A stretch of 64,000 nt of DNA from assembly GCA_031291035.1 (NCBI GenBank), contig JAISLI010000038.1:62001-126000 (forward strand), written 5' to 3'. The position numbers and the translations under genes are program-made. Of this stretch, positions 17,008-24,266 are shown piece by piece (positions within the stretch are counted from its first letter, which is position 1; each line of letters begins with the position of its first letter). This stretch comes from Desulfovibrio sp. (GTDB lineage Bacteria > Desulfobacterota > Desulfovibrionia > Desulfovibrionales > Desulfovibrionaceae). The notes below the pieces were generated by a model that was given only the letters and a program-made list of their open reading frames with translations, was not told the DNA's origin and ran no database searches.

Positions 17008-18696
17008 CTAAGGAGTAAAGACAAGCAGCACAAGCACCAGAATTTGGGCGAAAAGAATACGGAGCATCATGGTCAGCGGGTAGACGGAGGCATACACGGC
17101 GGCCGGCGCGTCGGAGTCCAGAGTCTGGACGGAAAAAGCAAGGGCCGGGGGGTCAGTCATGCTGCCCGCAAGCAGACCGCAGATGGAGGCGTAATCGTAT
17201 CTGAAGACAATCCGCACGAGCAGGGCCACGCTGAGAAGGGGCACAAAAGTGATGACGGCTCCGGCTGCCGCCCAGACAAGGCCGGCTCCCTGAGTCAGGG
17301 TCGCCATGAAGCCGCAGCCGGAATTAAGGCCGACGCAGGCGAGAAAGAGGGCCATGCCCACTTCCCGCAGGATAAGATTCGCGCCGGCCGGCAGATACCA
17401 GACCATACCCGCGAAGTTGTTGACGCGGCTCAGAAGAATGGCCACAAGCAACGGGCCGCCGGCCAAACCCAGTTTGAGCGGCGATGGAAAGCCCGGAACG
17501 GGCACGGGGATGCTGCCGAGGATGACGCCGAGAAAAATACCGAGAAAAATCGGCAGAATATGAGGGTGATCCAGAGCTTTTGTCGAGTTGCCCACAAGCT
17601 CGCCCGCGCGGTTCAGGTCTTTCGCTTCACCGACGCAGAACAGCCTGTCCCCGTAATGCAGGTGTGTGCCGGGGGTTGCGGCGAATTCCACGCCGGCCCT
17701 GATAATACGTGTTATCGTGATGCCGAATTCCGGCGTAAGCCCGATCTGTCGCACGGACTTTCCGGCAATTTTGCTTTTGGTAACCAAAAGACGGCGTATT
17801 TCCAGCGGACCGGGGACATCGCGAAGGTTCACCTCGCCGGGCGGGCCCACAAGGATTCTCATTTTTTCCATTTGCGCGCTGTCGCCCACGGCATGCACCA
17901 GCATGCCCTCCGAGAGCACGGTATCCGGCGTCGGCGCGTGGATGGTGTCCTCGCCGGGTTCCTTTACCCGGGAAATGACGACCCCGCTGGGATAAAGGCT
18001 GAAGAAATTTCGGAGCGACATTCCGAAAACATTCGCGTTGCGCACGACAAGAGTTTGCCGTTGCAGCGGAGGATGCAATATCGTTTCGAGTCTGCGCAGG
18101 ACGTCCAGTTCCTGACGGGGCCGGATGCGGAAAAAAACGCGGATCAGCAGCATCACGAGGATAATACCCAGAATGCCGAAAGGATAGGCAACGGCGTAGG
18201 CCATCCCCGCTTCCGCCGCCGCCGTATCCGCCGTGTCGGGCATGGCTTCCATAAAAATCTGCGAGGATGCGGCCAGTGACGGCGTGTTGGTGACGGCGCC
18301 GCTGAGCAGCCCTACAGCGGCGGGGATGGGCAGGGCCAGCGCCCAGGACATGCCGATGGTGATGAGCACGCCGAGCAGGGCGACAAGCGCGGCGGAAAGA
18401 TTCAGCAACAGGCCGCGTCTGCGCAGGGAATCGACAAAACCCGGCCCGACCTGCATTCCTACCGTGAACACGAAAAGAATGAGGCCGAATTCTCTTACAA
18501 ATTCAAGAAGTTCCGGCTCCACCCGAATGCCGGAATGCGCTAGGGCCAGACCGCTGAAAAGAACGCCCCCGACACCGAGCCGGATGCCCCGAAAAGGCAC
18601 GTTCCCCAAAGCGAGGCCAAGCACAATGGCCAGACACAGGGCGACAACGGCCTGCGCCATGCTGTGACCGGTGAAAAGCTGGGTAAACCAGGACAC
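17008..18696 (-). CDS. putative transporter of the aspartate:alanine exchanger family (YidE/YbjL type)
   Basis: A 562-residue membrane protein of the AAEX type (TC 2.A.81). Two hydrophobic halves, each with the duplicated signature (GLILFVFTVGMQVGPGF and the later GMALFLACVGLNSGCGF; GLLSGAVTNTPSLAASSQ and GLLAGSMTDPPALAFS), flank two cytoplasmic TrkA-C-like domains at about residues 200-370 (IRRLLVTKSKIAGKSV). The substrate cannot be predicted beyond an organic anion or amino acid. The start is GTG at 18696 with AGGGGA seven bases upstream. It probably heads a unit with the GT-C-like gene. Confidence 0.85.
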   Translation of the reverse strand: MSWFTQLFTGHSMAQAVVALCLAIVLGLALGNVPFRGIRLGVGGVLFSGLALAHSGIRVEPELLEFVREFGLILFVFTVGMQVGPGFVDSLRRRGLLLNLSAALVALLGVLITIGMSWALALPIPAAVGLLSGAVTNTPSLAASSQIFMEAMPDTADTAAAEAGMAYAVAYPFGILGIILVMLLIRVFFRIRPRQELDVLRRLETILHPPLQRQTLVVRNANVFGMSLRNFFSLYPSGVVISRVKEPGEDTIHAPTPDTVLSEGMLVHAVGDSAQMEKMRILVGPPGEVNLRDVPGPLEIRRLLVTKSKIAGKSVRQIGLTPEFGITITRIIRAGVEFAATPGTHLHYGDRLFCVGEAKDLNRAGELVGNSTKALDHPHILPIFLGIFLGVILGSIPVPVPGFPSPLKLGLAGGPLLVAILLSRVNNFAGMVWYLPAGANLILREVGMALFLACVGLNSGCGFMATLTQGAGLVWAAAGAVITFVPLLSVALLVRIVFRYDYASICGLLAGSMTDPPALAFSVQTLDSDAPAAVYASVYPLTMMLRILFAQILVLVLLVFTP

Positions 18697-18867
18697 GGAG
18701 TTTCCCCTTCCGCACGCAACGCGTAACGGCCGGAAATCATAAACGTCTCCCGTCTCAAGTCAAGGACTTTCGTGTTTCACCAGCAATTCCATGTATGGAC
18801 CCGCCCGACGAGCTTTTTATTTGCCCATTCTCGGGCGTTACCACACCCACATTGAAAGGCGGAAGAA

Positions 18868-18945
18868 TTATGGAGCGCTATTGACAGGGGGCCACATAAG
18901 AATGTTCTTGGCAAGATCCAAACCCACATAGTATGCTTCCCTCAT
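18868..18945 (-). pseudogene. 5' fragment of an IS110-family transposase
   Basis: A short minus-strand frame starting with ATG preceded by GGAGAC reads MREAYYVGLDLAKNI. YVGxDLAKN is the first strand of the DEDD (RuvC-like) domain of IS110/IS1111 transposases. After that the frame departs (LMWPPVNSAP) and stops at codon 26, so only the first 15 or so codons survive. Intact transposases of this family are around 320-400 residues. Confidence 0.6.
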
Positions 18946-19040
18946 GGCCCGTCTCCTTGTTTGGCGATCCTCTACGGATGACGCCGTTTGCGTTTCAATG
19001 ATACGCGCCGTAACGGTTATAAGGAGGCGGGTCTATCCCA
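18868..19040 (-). mobile_element. IS110-family remnant: leader plus transposase start
   Basis: The transposase fragment above is preceded (18946-19040) by about 95 bases without a reading frame, including a CCTTATAACCGTTACGGC stretch. In IS110-group elements this leader is where the bridge RNA is encoded. The element's right part is missing. The whole gap 18697-19096 between the transporter and thiH holds nothing else I can support. Confidence 0.5.
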
Positions 19041-19096
19041 TCAATTTTCGACACAGAATGACAAAATGGCAGTACTGCATATAGGACGGGATTGCG

Positions 19097-20221
19097 GTGA
19101 CGTTTCAGGAATTTCTTTTGACGTGGCCCGCTGAACGGCGGACTGCCGCCGTGGCCGGAGCCGGAGCGGAAGACGCGCTGGCCGCGCTGGACAAGGAATT
19201 TTTGCGGCCCGAGGATTTTTCGGCCCTGCTCTCGCCCGCAGCGACGCCGTATCTGGAATATATGGCCCGGCGCGCGCAAGAGCTTGCGTTGCGGCACTTC
19301 GGGCGGGCAGTGCAATTGTTCACGCCGCTTTACCTTTCGAACATCTGCACGAACCAGTGCCGGTATTGCGGCTTCAGCGCAAAAAACAGGCAGCGCCGCC
19401 GCCATCTGTCCCCGGAGGAGGCCTGCGCCGAAGCCCGGGCCATAGCGGATACGGGCCTGCAACACATTCTGCTGCTCACGGGAGACGCGCGAAGGCTGTC
19501 CTCTCCGGAATATATCGCGAATATCGTCCGGGCCGTCAGGCCGCGTTTTGCCTCTGTCGGCGTTGAAGTCTACGCCATGTCGGAAGAGGAGTACGGGTTG
19601 CTTGTCCGCGCCGGAGTCGACAGCATGACCATGTTTCAGGAAACCTATACCGCGGAGCTTTACGCCCGGCTGCATCCCGCCGGCCCAAAACGCGACTACG
19701 CCTTTCGTCTCGCCGCTCCGGAGCGCGCGGCAAAAGCAGGGATGCGCTCTCTGGGCGTCGGCGCGCTGCTCGGTCTGGAATCTTTTGAACAGGACGCCTT
19801 CGCAACGGGTCTGCACGCATGGTGGCTGCAGCGAACTTTCCCCGGCGTTGAGGTCAGCGTGTCCGTGCCACGCATTTGCTCCCACGAAGGCAGTTTTACC
19901 GTGCCCCACCCTGTGAACGACATACGTTTTGTGCAGTATATCACAGCGTTGCGCTGTTTTTTGCCGAGGGCCGGCATCACATGTTCAACACGCGAAACCC
20001 CATTCATGCGCGACCATATCGTGCCGCTTGGCGTAACGCGCGTTTCGGCCGGGGTTTCAACCTCTGTGGGCGGCCGTGTCTCGCGGAATAACGACGATTG
20101 CGGACAGTTCGAGATATCCGACCATCGCTCCGTGGAGGAAATGAAAACATCACTTGCCGGCATGGGGTATCAGGCCGTTGTGAAGGACTGGGAGGACATG
20201 ACGGCGCATTGCCCGGTTTAG
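19097..20221 (+). CDS. thiH: 2-iminoacetate synthase ThiH (radical SAM)
   Basis: A 374-residue radical-SAM tyrosine lyase that makes dehydroglycine for the thiazole ring of thiamine. The [4Fe-4S] motif is in PLYLSNICTNQCRYCGF (CxxxCxxC), and the C-terminal GQFEISDHRSVEE plus GYQAVVKDWE are ThiH signatures. HydG is excluded because the extra C-terminal cluster domain is missing and MqnC/MqnE motifs differ. The start is GTG at 19097 with AGGAC seven to ten bases upstream. It stands alone; no thiF, thiG or thiS lies nearby, and I see no TPP riboswitch in front of it. Confidence 0.88.
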   Translation: MTFQEFLLTWPAERRTAAVAGAGAEDALAALDKEFLRPEDFSALLSPAATPYLEYMARRAQELALRHFGRAVQLFTPLYLSNICTNQCRYCGFSAKNRQRRRHLSPEEACAEARAIADTGLQHILLLTGDARRLSSPEYIANIVRAVRPRFASVGVEVYAMSEEEYGLLVRAGVDSMTMFQETYTAELYARLHPAGPKRDYAFRLAAPERAAKAGMRSLGVGALLGLESFEQDAFATGLHAWWLQRTFPGVEVSVSVPRICSHEGSFTVPHPVNDIRFVQYITALRCFLPRAGITCSTRETPFMRDHIVPLGVTRVSAGVSTSVGGRVSRNNDDCGQFEISDHRSVEEMKTSLAGMGYQAVVKDWEDMTAHCPV

Positions 20222-20284
20222 GGCTGGCAATTCTTCGTGTGTCAGTGTATTGACATGGGTAACGACACGCGGCGAGGATGTTTC

Positions 20285-21379
20285 ATGGAATTGAATACCG
20301 ACGGCATTATCGGACAAAGCACGACGTTGGCTTCCGTGTTCAGAATGCTCGGCAAGGTGGCCCCTACCGACAGCACCGTGCTTGTCACGGGAGAATCTGG
20401 CACGGGCAAGGAACTTCTGGTGCGCGCCCTGCACGCCAACAGCAAACGCGCGGCCAAACCCTTTGTGCCGATCAATTGCGGCGCCATTCCGAAAGAACTT
20501 CTGGAGAGCGAGCTTTTCGGGCATGAAAAGGGCGCCTTTACCCACGCCATACGCTCCCGCTCCGGCCGTTTTGAACTGGCGGACGGCGGCACGGTTTTTC
20601 TGGACGAAATCGGCGAAATGGACCTTGCCCTCCAGGTAAAAATTCTGCGTGTGCTTCAGGAAAAAGAGATTGAGCGCGTTGGCGGCAACGGCGTAAAAAA
20701 GATTGACGTGCGCATTGTCGCGGCAACCAACCGCGATCTGGAAAATGAAGTCGCGGCGGGGAATTTTCGGGAGGATCTCTATTACCGCCTGAATGTGATT
20801 CCCTTGCATCTGCCGCCGTTGCGCGAGCGCGGGGGGGACGTGCTCCTGCTGGCGCGGAATTTCCTGGAGCGGTTTTGCGGGAAAAAAAACCGACCGCTCC
20901 TGAAATTTTCTCCCCTTGTTGAAAAAATTTTGACGGCCTATGACTGGCCGGGCAATGTGCGCGAGCTGGAAAACGTAATGGAGCGCCTGAGCATTCTGGC
21001 GGACGGCGATACCGTCCAGCCGGATGATATGCCGCCGAAAATTTTGCGGAGATTGGGCGACATCGGCGCTCCGGCTGACGAGACGGCTGACACTCCGGAA
21101 GCCTCCACCCCGGATGAGTTCACGCGGGTGGTCGCCGCGCCCGCGCAAGACCGGACGGAAACGCGGGCGCGGCCGCCGGCCGGCGAATTTGTCTGGCCCG
21201 TGCTGGCCGACCTGGAACGCGCCGGCATGGATCTCAAGACTTTTCTTGACGCCGCGGAAAGCCGCCTGATGGACGAAGCGCTCGCCAGGTCGGGCAATGT
21301 GAAAAATCTGGCGGCGGAATTTCTGGGGATCAAGCGCACGACGCTTATTGAAAAATTGCGCAAGCGCAATATGCTGTAA
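20285..21379 (+). CDS. sigma-54-dependent transcriptional activator without receiver domain
   Basis: A 364-residue bacterial enhancer-binding protein: an AAA+ domain starts almost at once (residue 8), and there is no N-terminal sensory or receiver domain. Walker A is GESGTGKE (36-43), Walker B is TVFLDEIGEMD, and the sigma-54 contact loop reads GAFTHA (83-88) instead of GAFTGA. The C-terminus ends in a Fis-type helix-turn-helix (SGNVKNLAAEFLGIKRTTLI). Between them is a Pro/Thr/Glu-rich linker. GAGG lies eight bases before the ATG at 20285. A putative sigma-54 promoter and a secreted TPR gene follow directly. Confidence 0.9.
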   Translation: MELNTDGIIGQSTTLASVFRMLGKVAPTDSTVLVTGESGTGKELLVRALHANSKRAAKPFVPINCGAIPKELLESELFGHEKGAFTHAIRSRSGRFELADGGTVFLDEIGEMDLALQVKILRVLQEKEIERVGGNGVKKIDVRIVAATNRDLENEVAAGNFREDLYYRLNVIPLHLPPLRERGGDVLLLARNFLERFCGKKNRPLLKFSPLVEKILTAYDWPGNVRELENVMERLSILADGDTVQPDDMPPKILRRLGDIGAPADETADTPEASTPDEFTRVVAAPAQDRTETRARPPAGEFVWPVLADLERAGMDLKTFLDAAESRLMDEALARSGNVKNLAAEFLGIKRTTLIEKLRKRNML

Positions 21380-21395
21380 AGGCATGTTTTTTGCA
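21380..21395 (+). promoter_or_regulatory. putative sigma-54 (-24/-12) promoter
   Basis: AGGCATGTTTTTTGCA matches the consensus TGGCACG-N4-TTGCA at all but two positions, and the invariant GG (21381-21382) and GC (21393-21394) are separated by exactly ten bases. It begins one base after the stop of the enhancer-binding protein gene and about 100 bases before the TPR gene, so it would drive the latter. Confidence 0.55.
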
Positions 21396-21496
21396 TAGCA
21401 CAACCGGGGCGATGAAGAAGTCACACGCACAACGGGAAAAGACAGGCCCGCGAACGGCGGTCTCAAAGCGAAAATACTCTATGCTGTGCAATAGTC

Positions 21497-23914
21497 ATGT
21501 GCGATTTTTCTGAGTTGTCCCCGCGCTGGAGACGTTATTTCGCGTGTTGGTGTTTCTTCCCGCTGGCGTGGACGGGGACGGGGTTTGCGGCTGAAGCGCC
21601 GGACGTTCCGGAAGCGCGTCAAGTCCTGACGCCGCAGGAGGTGCGGGCCGCCGTCAACCCCGGCGGTCCCGAAGACTGGCCGGAAACGTCGGGGATCAGC
21701 ACAGCGGCGTCTTCCGATGCCGTGCCGCCCGCCGGACGGCAGGCATCTCTCCCTGCGGGAGGTGAAAGCCCGGACGCGGGCGGCGGCGCCGTGCGCGACG
21801 ATGTTATCGGCGTGCCCTTTTCGGACAAATCCGGCGTCAAGAAAGAGGATGAGCAGGCCACTCCGCGCGAAACCATCTATGTTGACGAACAGGGCAATCC
21901 GGTTTCCAAACCGCCGGAACCGGACAAGATGCTCGCGGACGCCAAAAATCTGATGGGCGAGCAGAAAATTGACGGGGCTTTGAGCCAACTGGAAAAAATT
22001 CTGGCGATTCCCGACATCAGCCCGGAGATGCGCGAAGAAGTTCTCTATCTTGTCAGCGACTGCCAGTGGGGCAAGTATGCGGAAAACCCCCTCGCTGGGT
22101 ATGAAGCGATTGTCTCCTCCACCAGCGAGGCAATGAACGCCAATCTGCGCTCCCGTCGCGTGCCGGATGCCCTGTTGCGTCTTGCCCTTGCCAACGTCAA
22201 TGTGGGCAATCTGACTGACGCCGGAGGGTATGTGGTCGCTCTGTACAGGAGGTACCCCGAATATCCCGGAGTCGCCCAGGGGTTCGCGGCCCTCGGCAAA
22301 GAACAGCTCAGGCAGAAACTGTATCCGCAGGCGGAGCAGAGCTTTGCCGTGGTGCTTGACAGATACCCGGAATCCTCCTCCCTGGAGGCCGCGTCCCTTG
22401 GACTGGCCCGTTCGCTTTTCGCCCTGAAAAAATACGGGCAGGCGGACGTCATCCTGGAGTTTATGGACAAACGCTGGCCGCGCGCCTATCTTGCCGATCC
22501 CGACATTGTGCTTCTCCACGCGGAAAACGCGGAAAAACTGGGCAACTTGCCCGCGGCTCTGGATTATTACTGGCTCTACGTCAACCTGAACCCGAACCGT
22601 AAAGAGAACGCCGACCTCATGCTGACTGTGGCGGACATATATTTCCGCGAAGGAAACACCAAGGCCGCGACCTTTGTCTACCGGGAGACCGAACGCCGTT
22701 TCGCCGGCTCCCATGCCGCGGCCGTTGCCCGCCTGCGCCTTGCGGAAAAAGGCATTTACGACGCGCCGGTCACCTGTCAGCAGATGAGCCGGGTTTTTGC
22801 CGGAGCGAGTGATGTTTCCCTGTGGCAAGTGTACAGCGACCTGGCCGGGTCGTCCAAAACAGCGCCGGAATCCGTGCTCGCGCGTCTCAAGCAGGCCTTC
22901 TGGCTGTACTGGAACAAAGACTACACGGAGGCCATGGGCAAGGCGGCGGATTTTATCGACGCCTATCCGGATCATTCCGGGGTTGTCCAGGCGCGCGACA
23001 TTATCTGGCAGGCATTTCAAAAGGAGCTGGCGAGTTGCCTTGCCGAGCAGAATTATGACCGCATTCTCACCTTATGGAACGGTTTCCCCCTGGTGCGCGA
23101 GCGTTACGGGCCGCCTGATTCCAGGCTGCGTTTCGCCCTGGCCCAGGGGTGGCTCAGACGCGGAGAGGATGCAAAGGCTCTCGACCTGCTGGCGGAATTT
23201 CTCAAGTCTCCCATGGAGCCGCAATACAGCGAAGCGGCCTTTATGGAGTTTTTCAACCGCTATCTCAAGGCCGGCGACTGGAACGGGATTCTGGATCTGG
23301 GCAATCTTGCGGCAAACTGGCGGTTGAATCCGCAATTGCGCAGCCAACTGGACTATGCCCAGGCGCTCTCGGCGCAAAACCTAAATCTTGCCGGGCCCGC
23401 GCTCGCCATGTGGAAAAAACTCGCGGTGAAAACGGATATTCCTCTCTATCAGCGGGCATACGCCACTTTTTTTCTGGCCCGCGATGCCGAACGGCGCAAG
23501 GATATACGGGAAGCCTACGAGCGCAACAAACAGGTTATCGAGCTTTTTACCCGGCTTCAGGATGAGCGGTCCGACAAGGCTGACCCGCAGCGCATCAAGG
23601 AGGCTGTTTCCGCGCTGATGGATATCTGCGAGGTGGATAACCACATCCCGGAAGCGCTGGACTGGCTTGCCGAATACAATGTTTTTGTTTCGGAAACATC
23701 GCCGGAATACCCCGGACTGCGCTTCCGCGAAGCGCGGCTTTACCGCAAACTGGGCGACGCCACACGCGCCAGGGCGCTGCTGGAGGACATTGCCGGGCGT
23801 TTTCCCGACAGCCCGTTCGGCAAGGCGGCTTCAAGCGAACTGCACACATTCGGAGTTTCGCGCGACCTGCAGGAGTATATATCCGGCGGGGGGCGCGCGC
23901 CCGACACACCGTAG
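21497..23914 (+). CDS. secreted tetratricopeptide-repeat protein
   Basis: An 805-residue exported protein. Residues 1-32 form a signal peptide (RRYFACWCFFPLAWTGTGFA then AEAPD). Residues 35-150 are low-complexity Pro/Gly-rich. The remainder is alpha-helical with many TPR-like units, e.g. LLRLALANVNVGNLTDAGGY, FAALGKEQLRQKLYPQAEQS and LGLARSLFALKKYGQADVIL. Such periplasmic TPR proteins usually serve as assembly scaffolds. It is downstream of the sigma-54 activator and the putative -24/-12 promoter. The start is uncertain within a few codons because no good ribosome binding site is visible. Confidence 0.8.
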   Translation: MCDFSELSPRWRRYFACWCFFPLAWTGTGFAAEAPDVPEARQVLTPQEVRAAVNPGGPEDWPETSGISTAASSDAVPPAGRQASLPAGGESPDAGGGAVRDDVIGVPFSDKSGVKKEDEQATPRETIYVDEQGNPVSKPPEPDKMLADAKNLMGEQKIDGALSQLEKILAIPDISPEMREEVLYLVSDCQWGKYAENPLAGYEAIVSSTSEAMNANLRSRRVPDALLRLALANVNVGNLTDAGGYVVALYRRYPEYPGVAQGFAALGKEQLRQKLYPQAEQSFAVVLDRYPESSSLEAASLGLARSLFALKKYGQADVILEFMDKRWPRAYLADPDIVLLHAENAEKLGNLPAALDYYWLYVNLNPNRKENADLMLTVADIYFREGNTKAATFVYRETERRFAGSHAAAVARLRLAEKGIYDAPVTCQQMSRVFAGASDVSLWQVYSDLAGSSKTAPESVLARLKQAFWLYWNKDYTEAMGKAADFIDAYPDHSGVVQARDIIWQAFQKELASCLAEQNYDRILTLWNGFPLVRERYGPPDSRLRFALAQGWLRRGEDAKALDLLAEFLKSPMEPQYSEAAFMEFFNRYLKAGDWNGILDLGNLAANWRLNPQLRSQLDYAQALSAQNLNLAGPALAMWKKLAVKTDIPLYQRAYATFFLARDAERRKDIREAYERNKQVIELFTRLQDERSDKADPQRIKEAVSALMDICEVDNHIPEALDWLAEYNVFVSETSPEYPGLRFREARLYRKLGDATRARALLEDIAGRFPDSPFGKAASSELHTFGVSRDLQEYISGGGRAPDTP

Positions 23915-23952
23915 CGCCCGGAAGCGGGTGCCGAAAATCTGGAGGGACGAAA

Positions 23953-24246
23953 ATGAGATCCCGCGGCCCCGTCATGCGCCGTCCGGCATGGTTTTTTCTG
24001 CTTTTGTGGATCGCGCTGTTTTCCCCGGCCGCCGGCATGGCCTCCGGGAATGTCTATCATGGAAACTGGTCGAGCCGCATTTACCACAATGCCGACTGCA
24101 AATATTTTACGTGCAAACGGTGTACGGTGAATTTTTCCTCAGCCGGAGAGGCGGAAGCGAGCGGCTACAGGCCCTGCAAAATATGTGGCGGGGGCGCGCT
24201 GAAAAAACGGGATTCCCCGGCGCAAAAAAGGGATTCCGCCCGGTAG
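23953..24246 (+). CDS. small secreted Cys-rich protein (Ada-type zinc-site-like)
   Basis: A 97-residue exported protein. A signal peptide covers residues 1-31 (RRPAWFFLLLWIALFSPAAG). The mature part has YHNADCKYFTCKRCTVNF and GYRPCKICGGG, which gives C-x4-C-x2-C ... C-x2-C, similar to the methylphosphotriester/zinc site of Ada but fused to an export signal. I recall similar small proteins in Desulfovibrionaceae; the function is unknown. GGAGGG lies seven bases upstream of the ATG. It is 38 bases after the TPR gene and probably in the same transcript. Confidence 0.72.
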   Translation: MRSRGPVMRRPAWFFLLLWIALFSPAAGMASGNVYHGNWSSRIYHNADCKYFTCKRCTVNFSSAGEAEASGYRPCKICGGGALKKRDSPAQKRDSAR

Positions 24247-24266
24247 GTCCGGAATCGCGAAGTTTA

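Noticed and set aside
19097..20221. Considered MqnC/MqnE or HydG for this radical SAM gene
   Set aside because: PLYLSNICTNQCRYCGF and the C-terminal EISDHRS...KDW segment fit ThiH; the MqnC/E NYTNxC motif and the HydG C-terminal cluster domain are absent.
21479..23020. 513-codon antisense frame under the TPR gene
   Set aside because: No recognisable domain; the plus strand has a signal peptide and TPRs.
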